Shown piece by piece: positions 35,634 through 44,968 of a stretch of 64,000 nt of DNA. A program made the position numbers and the translations under genes. The DNA is taken from NCBI RefSeq assembly GCF_030158645.1, contig NZ_JAOASO010000159.1:37582-101581 (forward strand), written 5' to 3'. The notes beneath the pieces were generated by a model, which searched no databases, was not told the DNA's origin, and worked only from the letters and a program-made list of their open reading frames with translations. The first letter of the stretch is position 1; each line of letters begins with the position of its first letter. Source of the DNA: Hydrogenophaga sp. (lineage in GTDB: Bacteria > Pseudomonadota > Gammaproteobacteria > Burkholderiales > Burkholderiaceae_C).

Positions 35634-38465
35634 ATGTCCGACGCTTCATCTCCCACCCCCACCCTCTTGCTGGTCGACGGCTCCAGCTACCTTTACCGTG
35701 CGTTCTTCGCAGGTGGCGAAGCCATGAGCACGACCCTCCCCGATGGCACCGAGCTCAAAACGGGCGCCATCCGCATCATGATCAACATGATGCAGAAGCT
35801 GCGCAAGGACGTGCGGGCCGACTACGCCGCCTGCGTGTTCGACGCCAAGGGACCGACCTTCCGGGATGCGCTGTACCCGGACTACAAGGCCAACCGCTCG
35901 CCCATGCCCGACGACCTGCGTGCGCAGATCGGACCCATCCACGAGGTGGTCAAGCTGCTGGGCTGGAAGGTGCTGGACGTGCCCGGCGTGGAGGCCGACG
36001 ACGTGATCGGCACGCTCGCCCATGTGGCTTCCCAGCAGGGAATCAACTGCATCATCTCCAGCGGCGACAAGGACCTGAGCCAGCTGGTCAACGAGCACAT
36101 CACGGTGATCGACACCATGAACGACCGGCGGCGCGACATCGCCGGCGTGACGTCGGAATTCGGTGTGCCGCCCAGCCTGATGCTGGACTACCAGACCCTG
36201 GTGGGCGACCAGGTGGACAACGTGCCCGGCGTGCCCAAGGTGGGCCCGAAGACGGCGGTGAAGTGGCTGCAGGAATACGGCTCGCTGGAGGCGCTGGTGG
36301 CGCGCGCGGGTGAAATCAAAGGCGTGGCGGGTGAAAACCTGCGCAACGCACTCGACTGGCTGCCCAAAGGGCGTGAACTGCTCACCATCAAGACCGATTG
36401 CGACCTGAGCGACCACATGGAAGGCTTGCCCTCGCTGGAGGCCATTTCGATCGGAGGACAGGATTCCGAAGCACTCAGGGCGTTCGGCGAAAAGTATGGG
36501 TTCAAGGGTCTGGTGAAGACGCTGATGCAGCTCGATGTGCCGCCTGAGCGGATCGAGCAGCACCCGGCTCCCGCCCAAGGCAAGGCCCGCAACGACGCAC
36601 CGGGGCTGTTCGACGAGCCCGACCTCAGCGGCAGCGCGCAGCGCACCACCAACCTGCAGTACGACACCATCCTGACCTGGGCGATGTTCGACGACTGGCT
36701 GCAGCGTTTGCAGGCGGCCGACCTGGTGGCGCTGGACACCGAAACCACCTCGCTCGACGAGATGCGCGCCGAGATCGTGGGCATCAGCTTCAGCGTGACG
36801 CCGGGCGAAGCGGCTTACATCCCCCTGCGACACAGCGGGCCCGATGCGCCCGAACAGCTGCCGTTCGACGAGGTGCTCGCCAGGCTCAAACCCTGGCTGG
36901 AAGACCCGAAACACGCCAAGCTCGGCCAGCACGTGAAGTACGACCGCCACGTGTTCGCCAACCACGGCATCGAGGTGCAGGGTTATGTGCACGACACCAT
37001 GCTGCAGAGCTATGTGCTGGAAGTGCACAAGCCGCACGGCCTGGCCAGCCTGGCCTTGCGCCACCTGGGCCGCCAGGGCATCAACTACGAAGACCTGTGC
37101 GGCAAAGGGGCGCACCAGATCCCGTTTGCGCAGGTTGACGTGGCCAAGGCGGCCGAGTATTCGTGCGAAGACAGCGACCAGACGCTGGATGTGCACCGCG
37201 TGCTGTGGCCCCAACTGCAGGCCAACAGCCAGCCTGGTAAAGGGCTGAAGTTCATCTACGAGCTCGAGATCGCCAGCAGCGAAGCGCTCTACCGCATCGA
37301 GCGCAACGGTGTCTTGATCGACGCGCCCACCCTCGCCAAACAAAGCCACGAACTCGGTTCGCGCATCCACGCGCTGGAGCAGGAGGCTTACGAGATCGCC
37401 GGTCAGCCGTTCAACCTGAGCAGCCCCAAACAACTGGGCGAGATCTTTTTTGACAAGCTGGGCCTGCCGGTGATCAAGAAGACCGCCACCGGTGCGCGCA
37501 GCACCGACGAGGAAGTGCTGGAAAAGCTGGCCGAAGACTACCCGCTGCCGGCCAAGATCCTGGAGCACCGGGGCCTCTCCAAGCTCAAGGGCACCTACAC
37601 CGACAAGCTCGCGCAGCTGGCCCACCCCGGGACTGGGCGCGTGCACACGCACTACGCGCAGGCCGTGGCCGTGACCGGGCGCCTGTCCAGCAACGACCCC
37701 AATCTCCAGAACATCCCCATCCGCACGCCCGAAGGCCGGCGTGTGCGCGAGGCCTTCGTGGCGCCCGCCGGGCACGTGATCGCCAGTGCCGACTACTCGC
37801 AGATCGAGTTGCGCATCATGGCCCACATCAGCGGCGACGAAGCGCTGTTGCGCGCCTTCCACGAGGGCATCGACGTGCACCGCGCCACCGCCGCCGAGGT
37901 GTTTGGTGTGGACGCGGCCCAGGTGAGCAGCGAGCAGCGCCGCTACGCCAAGGTGATCAACTTCGGCCTGATCTACGGCATGAGCGCCTTCGGTCTGGCC
38001 AAGGCCCTGGCCATCGACAACACGGCGGCCAAGAACTACATCACGCGCTACTTCGAGCGCTTCGCGGGTGTGAAGCGGTACATGGACGACACGCGCGAAC
38101 AGGCCAAGGTCCAGGGCTTCGTGGAAACCGTGTTCGGTCGTCGCCTGGTGCTGCCCGACATCCAGAACGCCAAAGGCGCGAAGCTGTCGGCGCTGGAGCG
38201 CCAGGCGGTCAACGCGCCCATGCAGGGCACGGCGGCCGACCTCATCAAGCTCAGCATGGTGGCGGTGCAGAAGGCGCTGGACGAACAGCAGCGCGGCACC
38301 AAGATGGTCATGCAGGTGCACGACGAACTGGTGTTCGAAGTGCCCGAGGCCGAGGTGGACTGGCTCAAGGCCGAGATCCCTCGCCTGATGGCGGGCGTGG
38401 CCGAACTCAAGGTGCCTCTGCTGGCTGAAGTGGGTGTGGGTCCGAACTGGGACCAGGCCCATTGA
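35634..38465 (+). CDS. polA: DNA polymerase I
   Basis: A 943-residue family A polymerase for primer removal and repair. The 5'-3' exonuclease is at about 1-300 (LLLVDGSSYLYRAF, DQVDNVPGVPKVGPKTA), the 3'-5' proofreading domain at about 330-520 with its acidic residues intact (LDTETTSLDE, YDRHVFANHGI, CEDSDQT), and the polymerase at about 570-943 (YSQIELRIMAHISGD motif A, RRYAKVINFGLIYGMS motif B, QVHDELVFE motif C). I chose the ATG at 35634 since a longer open frame crosses the divergent DUF2782 gene. A beta-lactamase-like gene begins two bases after its stop. Confidence 0.97.
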   Translation: MSDASSPTPTLLLVDGSSYLYRAFFAGGEAMSTTLPDGTELKTGAIRIMINMMQKLRKDVRADYAACVFDAKGPTFRDALYPDYKANRSPMPDDLRAQIGPIHEVVKLLGWKVLDVPGVEADDVIGTLAHVASQQGINCIISSGDKDLSQLVNEHITVIDTMNDRRRDIAGVTSEFGVPPSLMLDYQTLVGDQVDNVPGVPKVGPKTAVKWLQEYGSLEALVARAGEIKGVAGENLRNALDWLPKGRELLTIKTDCDLSDHMEGLPSLEAISIGGQDSEALRAFGEKYGFKGLVKTLMQLDVPPERIEQHPAPAQGKARNDAPGLFDEPDLSGSAQRTTNLQYDTILTWAMFDDWLQRLQAADLVALDTETTSLDEMRAEIVGISFSVTPGEAAYIPLRHSGPDAPEQLPFDEVLARLKPWLEDPKHAKLGQHVKYDRHVFANHGIEVQGYVHDTMLQSYVLEVHKPHGLASLALRHLGRQGINYEDLCGKGAHQIPFAQVDVAKAAEYSCEDSDQTLDVHRVLWPQLQANSQPGKGLKFIYELEIASSEALYRIERNGVLIDAPTLAKQSHELGSRIHALEQEAYEIAGQPFNLSSPKQLGEIFFDKLGLPVIKKTATGARSTDEEVLEKLAEDYPLPAKILEHRGLSKLKGTYTDKLAQLAHPGTGRVHTHYAQAVAVTGRLSSNDPNLQNIPIRTPEGRRVREAFVAPAGHVIASADYSQIELRIMAHISGDEALLRAFHEGIDVHRATAAEVFGVDAAQVSSEQRRYAKVINFGLIYGMSAFGLAKALAIDNTAAKNYITRYFERFAGVKRYMDDTREQAKVQGFVETVFGRRLVLPDIQNAKGAKLSALERQAVNAPMQGTAADLIKLSMVAVQKALDEQQRGTKMVMQVHDELVFEVPEAEVDWLKAEIPRLMAGVAELKVPLLAEVGVGPNWDQAH

Positions 38466-38466
38466 G

Positions 38467-39660
38467 ATGAGGCTCTCGCGGCGCGCGGTTCTGTCGGCCG
38501 GCCTCGCGGTGGCGGGCTGGCCCGCTTGGGCGCAGACCGACGACAAGTGGGGTGCGCGGCGTGGCTACCCCGAGAGCCGATCGAGTTTCGAGCGCTTGCC
38601 CGAGTTCCGTGTGGGCAACTACTCGGGCGGTCACGAGCGCAACATCCGTCACCACGTCATCCACGCCCGCGACCGGTCAGCGGCTTGGAGCGACGCGCCG
38701 GTGAACGATTTCCGCTACCGCTCCGGGCTGTCCCAAACATCGCCGGATGCCTATCTCGAGCAGTGGCCTGTCACCGGCCTGTTGATCGCGCGGGACCACC
38801 AGATCCTGTTCGAGCGTTACCGTTTCGAGCGCCAGCCGGCCATGCGCCTGCAGAGCTGGTCCATGGCCAAGAGCGTCACCTCGCTGTTGCTGGGCATCTG
38901 CCTGGACCGGGGGCTCATGGCCTCGTTCGACGACCTGGCGGCGCGCTACGTGCCCGAACTCGCCGGCACCCTGCACGGCGAGACTTCGCTGCGCCATTTG
39001 TCCAACATGTGCAGCGGCGCCGACGTGGTGCACGCGCGCGACAACGCCGTGCTGTACCCCGGTGCGTTGTTGGGGCGTGACCCGGACATCGCGCGCACGG
39101 TGGCGGGCTGGAACCGGCGTAGCGAACCCGCCGGCACGCGCTTCAACTACAACGAACTGTGCGCGCTGACGCTGGGCATGGTGATTCGCCGCGCCACCGG
39201 GGGATCGCTGTCGACGTTCGCCGAGCAGGCGCTGTGGCAACCCCTGGGTGCCGAGGCATCAGCCACCTGGTTCACCGATGCGCGCGGCGCCGAGTTCAAC
39301 AGCATCGGTTTCGCCGCGCGGTTGCGCGACTGGGCTCGGCTGGGTCAGCTGGTGGCCCAACGCGGGCGTGGCCCCGACGGCCGCGCCATCGTCAGCGAAG
39401 CGTGGATCAACGAATGCACCTCGTGGAGCGAGGCGGACGCCCCGGTGCGCCACGGGCGGGTCCGCCTGACCCAGGGTTACAAGGCCTTGTTCTGGCACGC
39501 GCGTCCCGACGGTTCGCGACCGGCCATGCACGGCCACCACGGCCAGCGCGTGCTGATCGACCTGTCCAGCCGCACCGTGCTCGTGCACACCGCGGTCGAC
39601 CAGGACGGTGCGTGGGAGCATGAGCTGCTGGACATGTTCGACGCCGCCACGCGACTTTAG
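38467..39660 (+). CDS. Exported serine hydrolase (class C beta-lactamase fold)
   Basis: A 397-residue protein with an N-terminal signal having an RR pair (LSRRAVLSAGLAVAGWPAWA) and the penicillin-binding fold motifs SMAKS (Ser-x-x-Lys) and YNE (Tyr-x-Asn-like), with a late HGHHGQ replacing the Lys-Thr-Gly box. Relatives are 6-aminohexanoate-dimer hydrolases, esterases and DD-peptidases; true beta-lactam hydrolysis is not implied. The ATG lies two bases after the polA stop, so it may be read from the polA mRNA. Confidence 0.85.
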   Translation: MRLSRRAVLSAGLAVAGWPAWAQTDDKWGARRGYPESRSSFERLPEFRVGNYSGGHERNIRHHVIHARDRSAAWSDAPVNDFRYRSGLSQTSPDAYLEQWPVTGLLIARDHQILFERYRFERQPAMRLQSWSMAKSVTSLLLGICLDRGLMASFDDLAARYVPELAGTLHGETSLRHLSNMCSGADVVHARDNAVLYPGALLGRDPDIARTVAGWNRRSEPAGTRFNYNELCALTLGMVIRRATGGSLSTFAEQALWQPLGAEASATWFTDARGAEFNSIGFAARLRDWARLGQLVAQRGRGPDGRAIVSEAWINECTSWSEADAPVRHGRVRLTQGYKALFWHARPDGSRPAMHGHHGQRVLIDLSSRTVLVHTAVDQDGAWEHELLDMFDAATRL

Positions 39661-39707
39661 GGCGCATGGCAGACTGCAAAGCCTCGACCTTCAACAGGAG
39701 ACACACC

Positions 39708-40607
39708 ATGCTCAACGAGCAACATGCCCAGGATCTCGGCGCCTTGCTGCCCGGCCAGTCGAACGAACACGGCACCACCCGCCGCACCGCGCTCAAGGCC
39801 GCGCTCGGTGTGGGCTACGCGGCGGCTGCCGCCCCGCTGATGGCGCAGACCGCCATCCGCACCCCGTCCGAGGGCCTCACGGTGGGCGAGGTGATGATCG
39901 ACGTCAACGGCTACAAGATGCCCGCCTACCGCGCTGCACCCGCCGGCAAGACCGGCCTGCCGGTGGTGCTGGTGTTGTCGGAGATTTTCGGGGTGCACGA
40001 GTACATCGCCGACACCGCGCGCCGTTTTGCCCGGGCGGGCTACATGGCCATTGCTCCGGAGTTGTTTGTGCGCCAGGGCGATGCCCAGAGTTATGGCGAG
40101 TTGGCCAAGTTGATCGCCGAGGTGGTGTCCAAGGTGCCCGACGCGCAGGTGATGGCCGATCTGGATGCCACGGTGAAGTGGGCGGCGGCCAATGGAGGCG
40201 ATGCCACGAAGCTGGGCGTGACCGGCTTTTGCTGGGGCGGACGCCAGACCTGGCTGTATGCGGCCCACAACCCGGCGGTGAAGGCCGGCGTGGCCTGGTA
40301 CGGCCGCCTGGTGGGCGATGTCACGCCCCTGAGCCCCAAGCACCCGGTCGACGTGGCCGCGCAGCTCAAGGGCCCGGTGCTGGGCCTCTACGGCGGGGCC
40401 GACACCGGCATCCCGCTTGACACGGTTGATAAGATGAAGGCTGCTTTGGCGGTGGGCAGTCCGGCTGCCAAAGCGTCGACCTTCGTGGTCTACCCCGGCG
40501 CACCGCACGCCTTCCACGCCGACTACCGACCCAGCTTCCTGAAGGAGCCGGCCGAAAACGGCTGGAACCGTGCCCTGGCGTGGTTCCAGCAGCACGGTGT
40601 GGCCTGA
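39708..40607 (+). CDS. Dienelactone hydrolase-family protein, Tat-exported
   Basis: A 299-residue protein with an N-terminal TRRTALKAALGVGYAAAAAP twin-arginine-like signal and a DLH domain: EIFGVHEYI, the Cys nucleophile in GFCWGGRQTW, Asp in GGADTGIP and His in GAPHAFHAD. DLH members hydrolyse dienelactones or other esters. The exported, signal-bearing form is a common separate branch whose substrate is not known. AGGAG precedes the ATG at 39708. A strong terminator follows. Confidence 0.88.
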   Translation: MLNEQHAQDLGALLPGQSNEHGTTRRTALKAALGVGYAAAAAPLMAQTAIRTPSEGLTVGEVMIDVNGYKMPAYRAAPAGKTGLPVVLVLSEIFGVHEYIADTARRFARAGYMAIAPELFVRQGDAQSYGELAKLIAEVVSKVPDAQVMADLDATVKWAAANGGDATKLGVTGFCWGGRQTWLYAAHNPAVKAGVAWYGRLVGDVTPLSPKHPVDVAAQLKGPVLGLYGGADTGIPLDTVDKMKAALAVGSPAAKASTFVVYPGAPHAFHADYRPSFLKEPAENGWNRALAWFQQHGVA

Positions 40608-40628
40608 GCCGCCACGTCCCGGGGAGCC

Positions 40629-40654
40629 AAGGCCGCTGACCAGCGGCCTTTTTT
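40629..40654 (+). terminator. Rho-independent terminator after the DLH gene
   Basis: AAGGCCGCT (40629-40637) and AGCGGCCTT (40642-40650) form a 9-bp stem with a 4-base loop, followed by a run of six T. Confidence 0.92.
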
Positions 40655-40677
40655 GTGGATGAACTGAAAAGAACAAC

Positions 40678-41484
40678 ATGACCTTGTTGGCGATCCTGAT
40701 GGGCACCGTGGCAGCGGGCGTGGGCAGTGTGTGGCTGGCCGCGCTGATGGCCTTTGCCATGTTGGCGCGCTTCACCCAGCACATGCTCAGCATGGCCGCC
40801 GGCGCGCTCATGGCCACGGCCTTCATGCACCTGCTGCCCGAGGCCTTCGAGAGCGAGGCCGGCGCCCACGAGCTGTTTGCCATGTTGCTGGGCGGGCTGG
40901 TGTTTTTCTTCCTGCTCGACAAGGCCGAGCTGTGGCACCACGGGCACGAGCACAACCATGGGCCGGCGCAGGAAACCGGCCATGGCGGCCACGCCCACCA
41001 CCATGGACACAGCCGCGCGCACCACGACCATGGCCCGCGCTCGGGCGGCTGGGCCGTGCTGGCCGGTGACAGCGTGCACGCGTTTGGCGACGGCATCCTG
41101 ATCGCCTCCGCCTTTCTGGCCGACATGCGCCTGGGCGTGATCACCTCACTGGCGGTGCTGGCGCACGAGGTGCCGCACCACATCGGCGACCTCGTGGTGT
41201 TGCGCCACACCTCGGGCACCTCGCGGGCTGCGCTGGTCAAGGTGTCGCTCGCCGGCACCGTCACCGCGCTCGGTGGCGTGGTGGGCTATTTCCTGGTGAC
41301 GCAGCTGCAGGACTACCTGCCGTTCTTCCTGGTGGCCGCGTCCAGCAGCTTTGTTTATGTGGCGCTGGCCGACCTGATTCCGCAGTTGCAGAAACAGCTG
41401 GGCTTTCGGGACACGGTGTCCCAGGTGGCCTGGTTGCTGGCGGGCATCGCGCTGGTCACACTCGTGAGCAGCCTGGCCCACTGA
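40678..41484 (+). CDS. ZIP-family divalent metal transporter
   Basis: A 268-residue inner-membrane protein with about eight hydrophobic segments. Transmembrane 4 carries HAFGDGILIASAF and transmembrane 5 HEVPHHIGDLVVL, the two metal-binding helices of ZIP transporters (zinc, iron or manganese uptake). Between segments 3 and 4 is a His-rich cytoplasmic loop (about 95-125, many HxH pairs) of the kind that binds metal. The gene stands alone between a terminator and a convergent kinase gene. Confidence 0.9.
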   Translation: MTLLAILMGTVAAGVGSVWLAALMAFAMLARFTQHMLSMAAGALMATAFMHLLPEAFESEAGAHELFAMLLGGLVFFFLLDKAELWHHGHEHNHGPAQETGHGGHAHHHGHSRAHHDHGPRSGGWAVLAGDSVHAFGDGILIASAFLADMRLGVITSLAVLAHEVPHHIGDLVVLRHTSGTSRAALVKVSLAGTVTALGGVVGYFLVTQLQDYLPFFLVAASSSFVYVALADLIPQLQKQLGFRDTVSQVAWLLAGIALVTLVSSLAH

Positions 41485-41487
41485 ACC

Positions 41488-44043
41488 TCACGCGGACGGT
41501 GCTTCACCGAGCGAAAAACTGAAAGTGGCGCCTTCGCCGGGCGCGGCGGTGGCGGTGATGTCGCCCCCGTGGCGCTCGATGATGCGGCGCACGGTGGCCA
41601 GACCGATGCCGGTGCCTTCAAACTCGCTGGCCATGTGCAGGCGCTGGAAAGGTTTGAACAGCTTGGCGGCGTAGGCCATGTTGAAACCCACGCCGTTGTC
41701 GCGCACAAAAAACCGGGGTTGGCCGGTGCCCTCGGCCACGACGCAGCCGAACTCGATCACGGCCTCGGGCTGGTCACGGGTGTACTTGAGGGCGTTGCCC
41801 AGCAGGTTTTCCAGCGCAATGCGCGCCAGTTGTGGGTCGCACTGTGCGGTCAGCCCCTCGGCGACATGGCGGCGCACCGTTCGTTGTGCGTGTTCAACCA
41901 GCCGCTCGTTGAGGATGCTGCTGGCCAGGGCGCTCAGGTCCACCCGCTGGCGCTCCAGCGGCGCCTGGCTCACGCGCGCCAGCGCCAGCAGGGCGGAAAT
42001 CAGCGAGCCCATGCGGGCGGTGGACGACAACACCCGGTCAAACATGTCCCGCTCTTCGGCACTCAGGCGCTCCCCCATCTGTTCCTCCATCAGGCGGGTG
42101 AAGCCGTCAATGGAGCGCAGCGGGGACTTCAGGTCGTGCGACACCGTGTAGGCAAAGGAGTCGAGTTCGGCGTTGAGTTTTTGGAGGTCGGCGGTGCGCT
42201 CGCGCACGCGTTGTTCCAGTGTTTCTGTCAGGCGCTGAATCTCGCGATCGCGGTGCAGGCGCACCAGCTCGGCGTTGGCGCGGCTGGCAAAAATCGAGAC
42301 CAGCGCCTGCATGTCTTCGCGCAGCTCGAGGGGCTTGCGCCACATCGCAAACAGGATGCCGATGGGCGTGCCGTCGGCATCGCGCAGCGCCTGGCCGAGA
42401 TAGGACTGGAAACCTTCGCGGTTGATGCCCCGGGCGTTGGGAAAACCCTGCGGCAGGCCCTGAGCGCAGACGAACACGTCTTTCTGTTTCAGCGTTTCTG
42501 CACACGGCGTGTTGACCGTCTCGAAGCTGAAGATGGGCAGGGGTCGGGCATCTTTCCAGATCGACAGCACGTCCATTTCCTGCGTGTCCCTGCATTCCCC
42601 GATGACCACCATGTCGCACTCGATGGCTTCGGACAGGTGGCGCGTGAGGGCCGTGAAGAAAGCCTCGCCGGTTTCGGCCGCCACGCCCCGCGCCACGTTG
42701 AGCAGCAGCGACTCGCGCCGCTTCTCGGCCGCGATGTTGACGGTGCACGAGAGGATGCAGGCCTCGCCATCGATTTCGATCAGCTCGGCCCACAGCCGGG
42801 TGTCCACGAGGCTGCCGTCCTTGTGGCGCATGAGCGTGTCGAAGCTGTTGATCCGGCCGTCGCGCAGCAGTTGGGCCACGAACTGCTCACGATCGGCGGA
42901 CGAGAGCCAGGCACCGACCTCGACCGAAGTCTTGCCCATCAGCTCGTCCGGGAGCATGCCCTGCACGCGGTCCTGGGCCTGGTTGATCTCCAGAAAGCTA
43001 CCGTCGCTCAGGCGGGTGATGGTGAGGTTCAGCGGGCTGAAGTTGAAGGCCTTGGCGAAGCGTTCTTCCGAGCGCCGCAGCCGGTCCATGGCCTCGGCTT
43101 GCGCGCTCACGTCGGTCACGGTGGTGATGATCAGCTTGTCCTCACGGTCGGTGCCCATCTCGCTGGAGATGAGCGCCTCGAACACCGTGCCGTCGCTGCG
43201 ACGACCCTGGACCGAAAACTGATCGACGTGTCGTTCGGCGTACAGCCGCTGCAGGTAGGTTTCGCGCTGGGCCGGATCGGCCCACAGAAAGTGTTCCTGG
43301 CGACCGAGAACCTGTTCGCGCGCATAGCCGTAGCTGCGCTCGAACGCGGGATTCACATCGAGGATGGAACCGGTGCGTGCCGACTGGGCCAGCATGGGGC
43401 TTGGGCTGGTGCGGAAGATGCGCGCAAATCGCTCCAGACTGCGGTCCCGCTCCTGTTCGGTGGCCTTGCGGCGCTCGAACTCCTGCGTCTTGAGCCGGAT
43501 GGCCCGGTTGGTCCTCACCCGGCTGTGGTGGACCATGAGTGCGCACACCAGGACGGTCGCCGAGTGCGTGATCCACACGCGCAAGCTGACGCTGAAGTCG
43601 GGTCTGGCGGTCAGCAGTCCGTTGGCTTCTGCCCAGGTCAGCATGCCCAGCGAGCCGATGCTGGCCACCGTGGTCATGACCAGTGCCTTGCGCCCCAGAA
43701 AGATGCCGGCACCCACCACCGCGCCCATGAAGAGAAAGCCCACGGCGGTGCGCACCGAGCCGTAGGTGACGGCGGAGAAGATGGCCGCGCCGAGCACGGC
43801 GGCCACGATGGCGTGCGCCACGTAGCGCGTGTGGCCGGTGCGCGAGAGTCCATAGCTCAGCCAGGCCACGACTGTGAGCCCACCGGCGACCCAGCCCTCG
43901 TGCTGACCCGGAGAGGCGAGCATGAGTTCCAGCACCAGCACCACCAGTCCTGCGATGCCGATCACGAGCGACAGCAGGGTCAGCGCGGCGGTGCGGTCCT
44001 GGTCGCCCAGGATGTCGAGGGCTGCGTCGTCGTACGGCTGCAT
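41488..44043 (-). CDS. Multi-PAS/GAF sensor histidine kinase
   Basis: An 851-residue membrane kinase. About six hydrophobic segments fill residues 20-190; two PAS domains follow (LERFARIFRTSPSPMLAQSA; FAKAFNFSPLNLTITRLSDG), then a GAF-like domain (LTRHLSEAIECDMVVIGECR), a coiled linker, HisKA (TVSHDLKSPLRSIDGF) and HATPase (NALKYTRDQP, FEGTGIGLATVRRI). The end resembles bacteriophytochrome-type kinases. No response regulator is nearby. The longer frame upstream overlaps the sulfurtransferase, so MQPYDD at 44043 is the chosen start; it has no clear ribosome binding site. Confidence 0.87.
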   Translation of the reverse strand: MQPYDDAALDILGDQDRTAALTLLSLVIGIAGLVVLVLELMLASPGQHEGWVAGGLTVVAWLSYGLSRTGHTRYVAHAIVAAVLGAAIFSAVTYGSVRTAVGFLFMGAVVGAGIFLGRKALVMTTVASIGSLGMLTWAEANGLLTARPDFSVSLRVWITHSATVLVCALMVHHSRVRTNRAIRLKTQEFERRKATEQERDRSLERFARIFRTSPSPMLAQSARTGSILDVNPAFERSYGYAREQVLGRQEHFLWADPAQRETYLQRLYAERHVDQFSVQGRRSDGTVFEALISSEMGTDREDKLIITTVTDVSAQAEAMDRLRRSEERFAKAFNFSPLNLTITRLSDGSFLEINQAQDRVQGMLPDELMGKTSVEVGAWLSSADREQFVAQLLRDGRINSFDTLMRHKDGSLVDTRLWAELIEIDGEACILSCTVNIAAEKRRESLLLNVARGVAAETGEAFFTALTRHLSEAIECDMVVIGECRDTQEMDVLSIWKDARPLPIFSFETVNTPCAETLKQKDVFVCAQGLPQGFPNARGINREGFQSYLGQALRDADGTPIGILFAMWRKPLELREDMQALVSIFASRANAELVRLHRDREIQRLTETLEQRVRERTADLQKLNAELDSFAYTVSHDLKSPLRSIDGFTRLMEEQMGERLSAEERDMFDRVLSSTARMGSLISALLALARVSQAPLERQRVDLSALASSILNERLVEHAQRTVRRHVAEGLTAQCDPQLARIALENLLGNALKYTRDQPEAVIEFGCVVAEGTGQPRFFVRDNGVGFNMAYAAKLFKPFQRLHMASEFEGTGIGLATVRRIIERHGGDITATAAPGEGATFSFSLGEAPSA

Positions 44044-44080
44044 GGTGATGGAAACGGAAGGTGCCGGAACCGGGTCGTCG

Positions 44081-44938
44081 TCAGCTGGCAGCGCAGGGTG
44101 CGCCGGGCGTGTTGCACCACTCGCTCCAGCTGCCTGGGTAGAGCGCGGTGCGCCCCAGGCCCGCAATCTCCATGGCGAGCAGGTTGGGGATGGCGCTCAC
44201 CCCGCTGCCGCAGTGGTGCACCACGCTGGCCGGGGCGCGCCCGGCGAGCAGGTGTTCAAACTCGGCGCGCAGCTGGGACGCCGGTTTGAATCGGCCATCG
44301 GGGCCCAGGTTCTCGGCAAACGGGCGGTTCAAGGCCCCCGGAATATGGCCAGCCACCGGGTCGAGCGGCTCCATTTCACCCCGGAAGCGGGCCCCTGCCC
44401 GCGCGTCGATCAGGGTCTGCGTGGGGCGCCCGAGTGAGTCCTGGAGGCTGCGGGTGGAAACGGTCGAGGCGGCGGCGGGTTGGAGGGTGAAATGACCGGG
44501 TTCGGGCGCGGGCGCTGGCCCGCTGACCACGGCACCGCCCGCGGCCTTCCATGTCGCCAGCCCGCCGTCCAGCACGGCCACCGCTTCATGGCCGCACCAC
44601 TTGAGCATCCACCACAGGCGACCACAGTAATTGGCCCCCTGACGGTCCAGCACCACCACCTGCATGCCGTCGGACAGGCCGAGAGCGGCCATGCGCTTCG
44701 CGAACGTTTCGCGCGAAGGCAGGGGGTGACGGCCACCGCTGGCGCGGTCGTCGCCGGTTTTGTCGCTGAGGTGGCGGTCCAGGTGCACGTGAACCGAACC
44801 CGGGATGTGTTCTTCTGCGAACTGTGCCTCGCCTGCGTCGGGCTTCATGAGGTCGAAGCTGCAATCGAAAATGAGCGGCGCAGCGCCTTCCGACAGGCAT
44901 TGTTGCAACTCGCGGGCAGAGATCAGGGTGGTGAACAT
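44081..44938 (-). CDS. Thiosulfate/3-mercaptopyruvate sulfurtransferase
   Basis: A 285-residue two-domain rhodanese: an inactive N-terminal domain and a C-terminal catalytic domain with the active Cys in HHCGSGVSAIPN. The CGSGVSA loop is close to the CGSGVTA of mercaptopyruvate sulfurtransferases, so SseA-like activity is more likely than thiosulfate use. CACAAT ends six bases before the ATG with no ribosome binding site. The kinase gene follows after 37 bases in the same direction. Confidence 0.92.
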   Translation of the reverse strand: MFTTLISARELQQCLSEGAAPLIFDCSFDLMKPDAGEAQFAEEHIPGSVHVHLDRHLSDKTGDDRASGGRHPLPSRETFAKRMAALGLSDGMQVVVLDRQGANYCGRLWWMLKWCGHEAVAVLDGGLATWKAAGGAVVSGPAPAPEPGHFTLQPAAASTVSTRSLQDSLGRPTQTLIDARAGARFRGEMEPLDPVAGHIPGALNRPFAENLGPDGRFKPASQLRAEFEHLLAGRAPASVVHHCGSGVSAIPNLLAMEIAGLGRTALYPGSWSEWCNTPGAPCAAS

Positions 44939-44944
44939 GCGCGC

Positions 44945-44950
44945 ATTGTG
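44945..44950 (-). promoter_or_regulatory. CACAAT -10-like hexamer of the sulfurtransferase gene
   Basis: The minus strand reads CACAAT, six bases, ATG. It repeats the spacing seen at uvrD, polA, slyD and the MFS gene. Confidence 0.45.
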
Positions 44951-44968
44951 CTTCAGGTTCCCGGGGCG

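Noticed and set aside
35646..38546. 966-codon open frame antisense to polA
   Set aside because: It mirrors the codon bias of polA in a GC-rich gene, is His/Val/Gln-rich without any domain, and covers a fully conserved polymerase.
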